Origin: a candidate division KSB1 bacterium
Lineage (GTDB): Bacteria > Zhuqueibacterota > Zhuqueibacteria > Oleimicrobiales > Geothermoviventaceae
Direction: 5' to 3'
DNA: 38,398 nucleotides
NCBI GenBank assembly: GCA_034506315.1
Contig: JAPDPT010000031.1
Span: 1-38,398 of the forward strand
Shown here: piece after piece, positions 16,894-25,612 of the stretch
Numbering within the stretch: the first letter of the stretch is position 1
Layout: each line of letters starts with the position of its first letter
Notes under the pieces: generated by a model
What the model was told of the DNA's origin: nothing
The model's database searches: none
The model's input: the letters and a program-made list of their open reading frames with translations, nothing else
Program-made: the position numbers and the translations under genes

Positions 16894-18689
16894 AGGACCG
16901 GGGCCGGACAAGGGGCAGGTCATTGGCCGCGGGTGCCGCTTGGCTTTGCGGGAGGCGGCGCGGTGCCCTTATTCTGGCTGCGCTCGCCGGCCTGCTCCCG
17001 GGACACCTGTGCCTGGCCAAAGATTACCGGGTGGACAAGATCGAGGTAGAAGCGCTGATTCGACCGGACGGCAGTGTCCGATTCACCGAGAAGCGTGTTT
17101 ACGCCTTCCGCGGCGCGTTCAGCTGGGCCAGCTACGAGCTGCCGCTTCGCGGGATCGCCCGCGTGGAAAGCCTCAAGGTTTGGGAGGGCCAGACCCCCTT
17201 TGCCTGCGACCGGAGCAGCCGACCGGGCACTTTTCAGGTCGACACCACAGGCGGTGTTTTCAGGGTAAAGTGGCACTTCGGTGCGCGCAACCAGACCCGG
17301 GTCTTTTTCCTCTCGTTCGTGATTCCCGGTCTGGTCCGTGTCCACCAGGATGCAGCCGAGCTTTTCTACAATTTCCTGGGCGCCGGGCAACGGAAGCCGG
17401 TTCGCGAGGTTTCGGTGAGGATTGTTTGGGCGCGCGCTCCCGCCGAGACCACGGTTGCGTTCTGGACGCACGGATGCCGCAAGGTCACGAGCCATCTTGC
17501 GCCGGAGGGTGTACTCCTGGTCCGCGGGCACGACGTGCGTCCCTCCGAGTTTCTGGAGGTGCGGGTTGCCTTTCCTCTGACCTGCGTGCCGCAACTCCAG
17601 ATGCTGCCGGACGCCTCCACCCTCGCCGAGATCCGACGCCAGGAGGCCGATTGGGCCAGGAGAGAGCAGACAAGGTGGCAGGACGAAGTTGCTCGGCAAG
17701 AATCCCGTCGACAGCGTGAGGGCCACGCCCTCTGGTTCCTCTCGTTCTTGACCGTAGCCGGGGTAGCGGCGGTCGTCCATCTCTGGTTACGCTTCGGCAA
17801 GCCCTATGCTGTGCGTGGCGTCGGAAGGTTCGAAGGCGCGCCTCCTGCCCAGCGCCCGCCGGCACTTGTCGCGTACCTGCTTTGGGGCAGCGAATTGGGG
17901 CCGGAGGTTTGGCTGGCGACTTTGTTCGATCTGGCGCGCCGCGGGGCGGTTCGATTCGAGTCGGAAGGGTTGCTCCCACGGGACAAGCGGGACGCACGGT
18001 TCCGCCTACGCCGTGGCGGCCTGCCAGCGGGCGAGCTTCTGGAGCCCTGGGAGGAGGAAGTCGTGCGCTTTCTCTTCGACGAGCTGGCCGGTGGTGCAGA
18101 GGAGCTGTCTTCCGAGGAACTGAAGCGACTCCGGCATCGGCTTCGCCAGTGGTTCTTCGGCTGGCGTAAGAGCGTGATCGCCGCAGCGGAGAAACAAGGG
18201 TGGTTCGAGGCTGAGAGCCGGCTGGCTCGCAACAAGACCCTCGGCATTGCCGGCGCCCTGATAGCGCTGGGCCTGCTGTTCATGGTTCTGGCCGGCTGGG
18301 TGGGGATCTTGCCCTTCCTGGCCGGGCTCGTCCTTTTCGTGCTGGCCTTCGGCATGGTCCGCCGCACCCCCCAGGCACAGGAAGAAATGCTCCGATGGAA
18401 AGCCTTCGCCCGCTACCTGGAACGAGTTACCAGGGGCGAGGGCGCAGAGCTGCCCGAGGACCTGCGGGATCGGTCTTGGGTGTACGGCCTGGTGCTGGGT
18501 ATTCCCTCCAAGCGGTTTCGCCGCCTCACGGAGCGGCTTTTTGGATCAGCGGAGGTACCCTGGCTTGGCGTTCCGCCGGGTGCAGTGGTCGCATTGATGA
18601 ATACGGTCCAGGTGGTTGCTTCGGTTGCGGGGGTTGGAGTGGGGCCGGCCGGCGGAGGCGTGGGAGGGGCGGTAGGCCGAGCTGGCTAA
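16890..18689 (+). CDS. DUF2207 domain membrane protein
   Basis: The 599-residue protein has an N-terminal signal or anchor (about 24-43), an extracytoplasmic beta-rich domain (about 44-235) reading DYRVDKIEVEALIRPDGSV and FTEKRVYAFRGAFSWASYEL, which is the DUF2207 pattern, one transmembrane segment at ~281-302, a cytoplasmic part containing a helical domain (about 330-440), two adjacent transmembrane segments at ~449-490 and a glycine-rich end (GVGVGPAGGGVGGAVG). Such proteins are widespread in bacterial membranes without known function. ATG at 16890 overlaps the previous stop as ATGA; a GTG at 16878 is the alternative. The next gene follows after 15 bases. Confidence 0.85.
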   Translation: MKDRGRTRGRSLAAGAAWLCGRRRGALILAALAGLLPGHLCLAKDYRVDKIEVEALIRPDGSVRFTEKRVYAFRGAFSWASYELPLRGIARVESLKVWEGQTPFACDRSSRPGTFQVDTTGGVFRVKWHFGARNQTRVFFLSFVIPGLVRVHQDAAELFYNFLGAGQRKPVREVSVRIVWARAPAETTVAFWTHGCRKVTSHLAPEGVLLVRGHDVRPSEFLEVRVAFPLTCVPQLQMLPDASTLAEIRRQEADWARREQTRWQDEVARQESRRQREGHALWFLSFLTVAGVAAVVHLWLRFGKPYAVRGVGRFEGAPPAQRPPALVAYLLWGSELGPEVWLATLFDLARRGAVRFESEGLLPRDKRDARFRLRRGGLPAGELLEPWEEEVVRFLFDELAGGAEELSSEELKRLRHRLRQWFFGWRKSVIAAAEKQGWFEAESRLARNKTLGIAGALIALGLLFMVLAGWVGILPFLAGLVLFVLAFGMVRRTPQAQEEMLRWKAFARYLERVTRGEGAELPEDLRDRSWVYGLVLGIPSKRFRRLTERLFGSAEVPWLGVPPGAVVALMNTVQVVASVAGVGVGPAGGGVGGAVGRAG

Positions 18690-18704
18690 TGGTGGGATGG
18701 GACG

Positions 18705-19811
18705 ATGATGGAAGAGAAAACCCTCCGCCTCGTGCTCGACCAATGCGCGAGGGGAGATTATGGGGCGGCGATCCAAACCCTGGAGCAGTACCTCCAGGCG
18801 GGCGAAGCTTCCAGCGATTTGGTGGCTACCATGGCCCGGGTGGCTGCCCTCGCCGGGGATCAGGAACGGGTGAGTCGGGCTGCCCTCTGGTTGAGCCAGC
18901 GGAAAGGCCAGATCGAGCCAGAAGCCGCGGCCGAGGGTTTTTACTGGCGCGGTGACCTTGTGACGGCCCGGCGCACACTGGAGGCCGCACGTCCGGAACA
19001 CCACAAACGCCCCGAGTGGCTGTATCTGATGGCCCTCGTCCACTACCGCGAGGGCAGGCCAAGGGAAGCCTATACCACTCTCCTCGAATTCGCCCGCGCC
19101 CGCGAACAGGCCTCCGAGGAAAGCGAAACGCTGGAGGAGGCCCTGGCTCTCCTCGCCGAAGGCTCCCTCGAAGAAGACGAGCTGGAGGACTGGAGGATGA
19201 TCCTGGGCGACTGCGAGACGGAAGTGGCCGAAGGACGCCCGATGGGACTGAGGTTGGCTCGTCTCAGCGAGGAAATCGAAAAGGCCGTCTGGGGAAGCGA
19301 TCCGGATCGCCAGAAGGTGTTTTTCGACAAGGCGGCGCGGCGTCTCTCCAGGCATCTTGGCGTCGAGAAGACGTTCCGACCGCAACAAGCCGAAGAAGTC
19401 CTCCTGCCTTTCGTGCAGCTCGTCAAGGTGGCTCTCGTGGAGGAAGAGCTGGAACAGAGCTGGCAACGGCGGGATTGGGGCGAAGTGTGCGAACACTTCC
19501 TCCAGTTCTTCATGGGTCGCCTTCGGGAGCAACGCGACCGGCTCGGGATGGGCGACGTGGACATCGAAAAGCAGGACGTCCTGTCCCTGAGCCGCTCTCT
19601 GCCCCTCGGGATGCTACGTCCTCTCGTTTACCTCACGACCCTGGCCCGATTCCCGGACCACGAGGTCGTGGAGCGCATTTTCGCGGAACGCGGAGAGGAG
19701 GTTTTGGTGTTGATAGCGATGAGCGTTCTTTCCTTGGCTACGTTCTTGGGTCTTCGGCCCCTGGCAGCGGAACCGAGGGCTGACGCCGCGCCCGGGGAAG
19801 GCCAAGCTTAG
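18705..19811 (+). CDS. TPR-like protein with C-terminal membrane segment
   Basis: The 368-residue protein is mostly helical. Residues ~1-160 show repeating helix pairs (ARGDYGAAIQTLEQYLQAG, YLMALVHYREGRPREAY) typical of degenerate tetratricopeptide repeats, which mediate protein contacts. The middle is acidic and helical with no known motif. Near the C-terminus LVLIAMSVLSLATFLGL (about 334-350) is a probable membrane anchor followed by a short tail, so most of the protein would be cytoplasmic. No signal peptide is present. ATG at 18705 is followed at once by another ATG. It lies 15 bases after the DUF2207 gene and may work with it; the family is not recognised. Confidence 0.7.
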   Translation: MMEEKTLRLVLDQCARGDYGAAIQTLEQYLQAGEASSDLVATMARVAALAGDQERVSRAALWLSQRKGQIEPEAAAEGFYWRGDLVTARRTLEAARPEHHKRPEWLYLMALVHYREGRPREAYTTLLEFARAREQASEESETLEEALALLAEGSLEEDELEDWRMILGDCETEVAEGRPMGLRLARLSEEIEKAVWGSDPDRQKVFFDKAARRLSRHLGVEKTFRPQQAEEVLLPFVQLVKVALVEEELEQSWQRRDWGEVCEHFLQFFMGRLREQRDRLGMGDVDIEKQDVLSLSRSLPLGMLRPLVYLTTLARFPDHEVVERIFAERGEEVLVLIAMSVLSLATFLGLRPLAAEPRADAAPGEGQA

Positions 19812-19853
19812 CGACAGGAATCTGTGCAGATCGATTCGGGAGGTAGATCGCAG

Positions 19854-21149
19854 ATGACTCAGATGGAAGCGGCCCGTCGGGGGACGATTACACCGGAGAT
19901 GGCGCACGTGGCTCGCGCCGAGGGGGCCTCAGTTGAGGTGATCGCGCAGCGTGTAGCGGAAGGGAAGGTGGTCATCTTGAAGAATCGCCTTTCGCCGGCA
20001 CGCCCTGTCGGTGTGGGGCAGGGCCTCCGGACCAAGGTGAACGCGAACGTGGGTACGAGCTCCGAGCTTCGTGATGTCGAGCTGGAGGTCCGAAAGGCGC
20101 GGGTTGCCGTAGAGGCCGGTGCCGATACGGTCATGGACCTCAGCACGGGAGGTCCCCTGGACGAGGTCAGGCGAGCCGTCCGCAAAGCTGTAGACGTTCC
20201 TCTCGGCACCGTGCCAGTCTACCAGGCGGCGGTGGAGGTTGCCGAGGCTAAGGGCGGCATCGTTCACATGACCGCGGACGACCTCTTCCGCGTCCTGGAA
20301 AAGCAGGCGGAGGACGGCGTGGACTTCTTTACCGTCCACTGCGGGGTGACGCTCAGCGCCCTGGAGCGGCTGCGCAAGCAGGGCCGGACCCTGGACGTGG
20401 TGAGCCGGGGCGGCTCGTTCCTGATCACCTGGATGGTCTACCACGCGAAAGAAAACCCGCTTTACGAGCAGTTCGACCGCCTATTGGATCTGGCTCGGAA
20501 GTACGATGTGACCCTGAGCCTCGGGGATGGGATGCGACCCGGTTCGCTGGCCGACGCGACCGACCGGGCGCAAATCCAGGAGCTCATCACTCTGGGTGAG
20601 CTCACCAAAGCCGCCTGGGAGCACGGGGTTCAGGTGATGATCGAGGGCCCGGGGCATGTCCCACTGGATCAGATCGAGATGAACATGCAGCTGGAGAAGC
20701 GACTCTGCCATGGGGCTCCCTTTTACGTCCTTGGTCCTCTTGTGACGGACGTGGCTCCGGGCTACGATCACATCGTGTGCGCGATAGGAGGAGCCTTAGC
20801 GGCCAAGGCGGGTGCCGACTTTCTCTGCTACGTCACTCCCGCCGAGCACCTGCGCTTGCCCTCTGTGGAGGACGTGCGCGAAGGAGTGATCGTGACGCGG
20901 ATCGCTGCCCACGCTGCGGATATCGCCAAAGGGATACCGTCGGCCTGGGAATGGGACCGACGCATGTCCGAAGCGCGCAGACGTCTGGATTGGCATCGCC
21001 AGTTTGAGCTGGCCATCGATGGCGAAAAGGCGCGACGGATGTGGCAAGAGGCCGCCGAGCCGGACAACGGCGCCTGCAGCATGTGCGGTGAGTACTGCGC
21101 CATCAAGCTCGTGGAGAAGGCATTGGGTGGTGTGCAGCTGCCCGTTTAG
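19854..21149 (+). CDS. thiC: phosphomethylpyrimidine synthase, short type
   Basis: The 431-residue enzyme is the short ThiC form lacking the extra N-terminal domain. ThiC is a radical SAM enzyme that rearranges aminoimidazole ribotide into hydroxymethylpyrimidine phosphate for thiamin. Visible motifs are [47 protein letters not shown] and, at the C-terminus, the iron-sulfur ligands Cys408, Cys411 and Cys415 (CSMCGEYC, a CX2CX3C pattern that I recall for short ThiC). The closest alternative is BzaF, the paralogue that makes 5-hydroxybenzimidazole. ATG at 19854 follows GGGAGG with 10-base spacing; the GTG at 19824 lies before that site. The 42-base gap upstream leaves no room for a TPP riboswitch. 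Confidence 0.9.
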   Translation: MTQMEAARRGTITPEMAHVARAEGASVEVIAQRVAEGKVVILKNRLSPARPVGVGQGLRTKVNANVGTSSELRDVELEVRKARVAVEAGADTVMDLSTGGPLDEVRRAVRKAVDVPLGTVPVYQAAVEVAEAKGGIVHMTADDLFRVLEKQAEDGVDFFTVHCGVTLSALERLRKQGRTLDVVSRGGSFLITWMVYHAKENPLYEQFDRLLDLARKYDVTLSLGDGMRPGSLADATDRAQIQELITLGELTKAAWEHGVQVMIEGPGHVPLDQIEMNMQLEKRLCHGAPFYVLGPLVTDVAPGYDHIVCAIGGALAAKAGADFLCYVTPAEHLRLPSVEDVREGVIVTRIAAHAADIAKGIPSAWEWDRRMSEARRRLDWHRQFELAIDGEKARRMWQEAAEPDNGACSMCGEYCAIKLVEKALGGVQLPV

Positions 21150-21199
21150 GTACGGGGGCGGAGACGAAAGCGGCCGTTGGACCAGATGCGGAGGTAGGG

Positions 21200-22753
21200 A
21201 TGCTTGAGGAATTTCGCAACCAGCCGTACACCGATTTCTCCCGCAAGGAGCTGCGCCAGGCACAGGAGGAAGCCCTGCGGCTCGTGGAGAAGCAGTTCGA
21301 CCGCGTCTATCCCCTCTACATCGGCGGCAAGGACGTGGAAACCGGCGTTTTCCTCAAGAGCTACGATCCCTCGGAAAAGGACCAGGTGGTGGGCACCTTC
21401 CACCGCGCCTCTCGGGAGCACGTCGATCAGGCTGTGAGCGCCGCCGAAAAGGCGTTCGAGGAGTGGCGCTGGGTCGATCCCAAAGAAAGGGCCATCGTGC
21501 TGCTGCGGGCCGCCGAGATTCTCAAGCGCCGCCGTCTGGAGATCAACGCCTGGATGATCCACGAGGTGGGGAAGAACTGGGCCGAAGCGGACGCCGACAC
21601 GGCCGAAGCGATCGACTTCCTCGAGTTCTACGCGCGCGAGATGCTGCGCTACAGCGAGCGCCAGCCTGTTACGCCCGTGCGGGGCGAGTATCCCGAACTG
21701 GTGTACATCCCCCTCGGCGTGGGGGCGGTCATCCCTCCCTGGAATTTCCCGATGGCGATCCTGACCGGGATGACCTCGGCTGCGATCGTCACGGGCAATA
21801 CGGTGGTCCTGAAGCCGGCCAGCGACTCTCCAACCGTCGGTTACAAGCTGGTCGAGATCTTCCGCGAAGCCGGTCTACCGGACGGTGTCCTCAACTACCT
21901 GCCGGGTTCCGGTGGGGAGATCGGCGACTACCTGGTCCAGCATCCCCGGATCCGCTTCGTCGCCTTCACCGGCTCCAAGGAAGTGGGGCTGCGCATCAAT
22001 GAGCTTGCGGCCAAACCGTCGCCCGGTCAAATCTGGATCAAGCGTGCCATCCTCGAGATGGGCGGCAAGGACACAATCATCGTCGACCCCTCCGCGGACA
22101 TGGACGCAGCTCTCCAAGGGGTCATCACCTCCGCTTTCGGCTTCCAGGGCCAGAAATGCTCGGCCTGTTCCCGCCTCATCCTCTTCGAGGACATCCACGA
22201 CCGATTCCTGGAGAGGTTGGTAGCGGCGGCGGAAAAGATCACCATCGGTCCGGTCAAGGACCCGGACAATTGGCTTGGGCCGGTGATCAACCAGGCCTCA
22301 GAGAACAAGATTCTCCATTACATCGAGATCGGCAAGTCGGAGGGGAAACTGGTTACGGGCGGCGGCAAGGCCCCAGGCAACGGGTACTTTATCAGGCCCA
22401 CGATCTTTAGGGACGTTTCCCCTGGTGCTCGGATTGAACAGGAGGAGATTTTCGGGCCCGTGCTGGCCGTACTCAAGGTAAAGACGTTCGACGAAGCCAT
22501 CCGCTTAGCCAACGCCACGGAATACGGGCTTACGGGCTCGCTGTACTCCCGCGATCGGCGCCATATCCAGGAGGCGAAGCGGCGTTTCCACGTGGGCAAT
22601 CTGTACATCAACCGGAAGTGCACGGGCGCTCTGGTAGGGGTCCATCCCTTCGGTGGCTTCAACATGTCCGGTACCGATTCCAAGGCGGGCGGGCGCGACT
22701 ATCTGCTCCTCTTCTTGCAGGCCAAGTCCATCTCGGAGAAGGTGGACTACTAA
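21200..22753 (+). CDS. pruA: L-glutamate gamma-semialdehyde (delta-1-pyrroline-5-carboxylate) dehydrogenase
   Basis: The 517-residue aldehyde dehydrogenase oxidises glutamate semialdehyde to glutamate with NAD+, the last step of proline and ornithine breakdown. Catalytic Cys320 is in GQKCSACSR and the general base Glu286 in ILEMGGKD; PPWNFPMAI and FVAFTGSKEVG line the cofactor site. The N-terminus (EFRNQPYTDFSRKE) and the C-terminal GVHPFGGFNMSGTDSKAGG are characteristic of the RocA/PruA type, distinguishing it from generic aldehyde dehydrogenases. ATG at 21200 follows GGAGG. It is the stand-alone form, not fused to proline dehydrogenase, and no putA-like partner is in the window. Confidence 0.94.
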   Translation: MLEEFRNQPYTDFSRKELRQAQEEALRLVEKQFDRVYPLYIGGKDVETGVFLKSYDPSEKDQVVGTFHRASREHVDQAVSAAEKAFEEWRWVDPKERAIVLLRAAEILKRRRLEINAWMIHEVGKNWAEADADTAEAIDFLEFYAREMLRYSERQPVTPVRGEYPELVYIPLGVGAVIPPWNFPMAILTGMTSAAIVTGNTVVLKPASDSPTVGYKLVEIFREAGLPDGVLNYLPGSGGEIGDYLVQHPRIRFVAFTGSKEVGLRINELAAKPSPGQIWIKRAILEMGGKDTIIVDPSADMDAALQGVITSAFGFQGQKCSACSRLILFEDIHDRFLERLVAAAEKITIGPVKDPDNWLGPVINQASENKILHYIEIGKSEGKLVTGGGKAPGNGYFIRPTIFRDVSPGARIEQEEIFGPVLAVLKVKTFDEAIRLANATEYGLTGSLYSRDRRHIQEAKRRFHVGNLYINRKCTGALVGVHPFGGFNMSGTDSKAGGRDYLLLFLQAKSISEKVDY

Positions 22754-22857
22754 CGGGCCCTGTGAGCAGAGGCACTGGCCCGTCGAGAGGCAGGGCCTAC
22801 AGGGCGCGCCCCGTCTCCGGTAGCGCGCGGCGCAGCCGAGGCCTGGGCGCAACCGGC

Positions 22858-22876
22858 GGTAGCTCCTGGAGCTGCC
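22858..22876 (+). repeat. hairpin upstream of the GWxTD gene
   Basis: GGTAGCT (22858-22864) pairs with AGCTGCC (22870-22876) with one G-T pair and loop CCTGG. No T-tract follows, and the GGAGGTGA ribosome site of the next gene lies 22 bases on. A longer-range stem, ACGGGCC (22753-22759) with GGCCCGT (22777-22783), follows the pruA stop. Either could end or attenuate transcription. Confidence 0.3.
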
Positions 22877-22913
22877 AGGCTCGGCCGGGGGCATAAGAGG
22901 AGGTGAGATAGCC

Positions 22914-25145
22914 TTGCGGCGGGCAGCTTGGACTGCCGCGCTGAGCATAGGCGCCTGGATGTGGGGAATGGGCGTCGCCGGCGGGGGCGCGGATCTTTTG
23001 CAACGAGCGGATAGCCTGCTTGCTGCCGGAGACACGGCGGGAGCCTATAGGCTCTATCAGCAGCTCGGCAGGCAAAAGGTTCCCCTCGCCTACCGTGGAC
23101 TCGGCCTGATCGCGCTTCGCTGGGAGCGGTGGAAAGAGGCCAAGGAGAATTTCCAGAAGCTTCTGAAGTCGGGCGCGGACGACCTCACCGCTCATTACGG
23201 TCTTGCCATTGCCTATCGAGAACTCGGTGCGCGGTCGGGCGGAGTGGTTCGCGCTTCCCACTGGGGGCTCGCCGAAAAGCACTTTGCCGCCGTTCTGCAG
23301 GCGGACAGTTCGTTCCGCGACGTCCTCTACCAGCTGGCCCTGCTCCGGCGACACCAGCGGCGCTACTTCGAAGCCGTGCAATTGGGGCTCAGGGGCTGGC
23401 TACGAGGGAGTGATCTCAGGGAAGCCGCATTCGGGCTTTTTGAGCTGTACGATTACCTCCTCGCTCATGAACCTCCCGACACCGTCGAGGGGTGGTTGCT
23501 GCGGGACCCCACTCCCTGTGGCCGCTACTTCCTCGGGGAGCTCTATCGCCGGTACGGGCATCTCTCCCTGGCGGACAGCATTTTCCGCAGTCTGCTGCAA
23601 CGGGAATGGCCGTTTCCCAAGCAGCCCATCTTGCTTTCTCTGGCCCGTCTGCATTACGCCGCAGGAGACCCTCTGCTGGCGGACGAATACTACTGGCAGG
23701 CGGTGCGCACCATTGACTCGGACCTGGGTGCTCGCTTCGTATTTGAGGACGTCAAGTACATCCTCGACGATACGGAATGGCTTGAATACCAGCTGGCAGC
23801 GGGTCCGAGCCAGAAAATCCGCTTCTTCCGCCGCCTATGGGAAAAACGGAATCCCCGACCCGGCAGTCCAGACAACCCACGCATCCGGGAGCACTACCGA
23901 CGCCTCGTCCTGGCGGAGCAGGCCTATCGCTACGATGACCTCCGCCTCCCCGTGAACAACCCCGATCGAACAGGGTTCTTGCGTTTCCCGCAGACCTTCT
24001 GGCTCAACCGGAAGCTGAATGACAAGGGACTCGTCTTCGTCCGTTACGGGGAGCCGGATCTGCGGGCCACAGCCCTCGACTCCGAGCTCGTGCCGAATGA
24101 GTCCTGGATGTACCACGTGCCGGGCCTGAATCACCCCCTCGTTTTTCACTTTGAGATCGATGAGGACGGCGGTCCGAACAACTGGCGCCTGGTGCCTGTG
24201 CCCACCGATGATCGGATCCTCTCCAGCCGAGAGGAGTGGGACCCCATGTTCACGCGCTACCTGCGGGGATCTCCGATGACGCGCGACGAGCTCCGGAATC
24301 AGATGGCCTTTGCTGCCCGCAACGACATCCTCGTGGGCCTGAGCCACGACCGCCACACGTGGCCGAGCGGGGTTACGGAGTTCCGTTGCCCGCTCCGGGT
24401 AGCCTCCTTCCGAGGAGCCGAGGGACGCACGGACCTGGTTCTCTTCTACGCGATTGACGGCGCGGTCCGGTTTGATAGCCTTTGGGAGATGGGGGCCGCC
24501 GTCTACGACCCTCGGTGGGAGCTCCTGGGAAGCTCGCGCCAGCTGCATCGGCTTTCCCCAGGCCAAGCGCCCGAGGCGATTGAGGGCGTGCAACAATTCA
24601 GCCTTCCGCCCGGCCCCTATCGGATCGGCTTCTACGCCGAGGGATTAACTACCCGGCAGATCGCGGGGGTCAAGCTGGCAGTGTCGCTGACCGACTTCGC
24701 CCGCAACCAGCTCCTGCTCAGCGACCTTGTCTTGGGTTCCGTGGAGCCCCAGGCGAAAGGGACCTGGCGGCGGGGCGGGGCGGCTATACGGCCTAACCCA
24801 ACCCACCGGTTCCGAACGGGGGAGCCTGTCGGTGTCTATTTCGAGATCTACAACATGAAGATCGACAATGAGGGGAAAGCCCGCTACACGGTGGAGCTGT
24901 GCGTGGAGCCCGAGACAAGAGGAGCGGGTGGAAAGTTTGGCGGTATCCTCCGCTTTCTTAGCGGGCGTGCGCCAGCCCGCGTGATCACGCGAGCCGAGCG
25001 GACGGCCGCCGCTCGCGACGTGTTTGAGTGCCTTTCCGTGGAGATCCCGTCGGAACAGAAGGGACGGTACCGACTCTCGGTAGCTGTGCAGGATCTTGTG
25101 GCCGGGTCACGCGACCGTACTTCTTCCGTGTTCGAGCTCCGATAG
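22914..25145 (+). CDS. secreted GWxTD-domain-like protein with N-terminal TPR region
   Basis: The 743-residue protein starts with a signal peptide (WTAALSIGAWMWGMGVAGGG) and a TPR-like region (about 27-260: DSLLAAGDTAGAYRLYQQL, YRGLGLIALRWERWKEA). Residues ~285-400 match the GWxTD family, with RFFRRLWEKRNPRPGSPDN followed by NDKGLVFVRYGEPD (about 369-381) and WMYHVPG. The name-giving GWxTD text is not present; TEWLEYQ stands at its place. The C-terminal third is beta-rich (about 440-743). Such proteins are exported in Bacteroidota, Calditrichota and relatives, with unknown role. The TTG start at 22914 has a perfect GGAGGTGA 7 bases upstream, which decides the start. Confidence 0.8.
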   Translation: MRRAAWTAALSIGAWMWGMGVAGGGADLLQRADSLLAAGDTAGAYRLYQQLGRQKVPLAYRGLGLIALRWERWKEAKENFQKLLKSGADDLTAHYGLAIAYRELGARSGGVVRASHWGLAEKHFAAVLQADSSFRDVLYQLALLRRHQRRYFEAVQLGLRGWLRGSDLREAAFGLFELYDYLLAHEPPDTVEGWLLRDPTPCGRYFLGELYRRYGHLSLADSIFRSLLQREWPFPKQPILLSLARLHYAAGDPLLADEYYWQAVRTIDSDLGARFVFEDVKYILDDTEWLEYQLAAGPSQKIRFFRRLWEKRNPRPGSPDNPRIREHYRRLVLAEQAYRYDDLRLPVNNPDRTGFLRFPQTFWLNRKLNDKGLVFVRYGEPDLRATALDSELVPNESWMYHVPGLNHPLVFHFEIDEDGGPNNWRLVPVPTDDRILSSREEWDPMFTRYLRGSPMTRDELRNQMAFAARNDILVGLSHDRHTWPSGVTEFRCPLRVASFRGAEGRTDLVLFYAIDGAVRFDSLWEMGAAVYDPRWELLGSSRQLHRLSPGQAPEAIEGVQQFSLPPGPYRIGFYAEGLTTRQIAGVKLAVSLTDFARNQLLLSDLVLGSVEPQAKGTWRRGGAAIRPNPTHRFRTGEPVGVYFEIYNMKIDNEGKARYTVELCVEPETRGAGGKFGGILRFLSGRAPARVITRAERTAAARDVFECLSVEIPSEQKGRYRLSVAVQDLVAGSRDRTSSVFELR

Positions 25146-25612
25146 GGAGGTCTGGCCGGGACTCCCGCACCAGAAGTGGGGGCGGTCCTCCCAACCGGAA
25201 CGCGGATTGCCCGCGCACGGATCGTCTCCTGAACTCCGCGACCTGGAAGAGCCGCGTCACCAGTTTCCGTCATGTGCTCCGTTGACTGAAGTCGGTTTCG
25301 TCCGTCGAGAGGGTCAGCCTGTTTGCTTGTGTGCCGACGGTCGCGGAGTACAAGGCCAGCCCTTGCCTGCCCGAGGCCTGTCCCCTCGGCCCAGCGGTTT
25401 TCCGGCGGCAGGGGCACAGGAAAGTCCAAACTCCGGGGGGATCGGGTGTACTCGGACGCAACATTGCCCGGATATCCGAGATCTGGGCGGGCAAGAGGGA
25501 TTTCTTCATCCGGCTCAGCGCGGACCCCGAGGGATCGCCATCTGGGCAGAAGAGTGCCCCTCGGCCTGCTTTCGGGTTGGGAGCGCGGGCAGCTGGCTGC
25601 GGCGCAGAAGCC
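25146..25612 (+). other. long convergent intergenic stretch with several hairpins
   Basis: This lies between the ends of two convergent genes, where a short gap would be normal. No frame translates to a credible protein. Pairings seen: GCCCGGAT (25466-25473) with ATCTGGGC (25481-25488), and a mutually exclusive CTCGGA (25451-25456) with TCCGAG (25475-25480); also GGGAGG (25145-25150) with CCTCCC (25187-25192). A short string AGGAAAGTCCAAACTCC near 25420 resembles the start of RNase P RNA but its partner is absent. A structured RNA is possible but I cannot identify one. Confidence 0.4.

Noticed and set aside
25415-25440. RNase P RNA-like string (AGGAAAGTCCAAACTCC)
   Set aside because: It resembles the 5' conserved region, but the matching 3' conserved region (ACAGAA followed by GGCTTA) is not found downstream and the expected P3/P4 structure is not evident.
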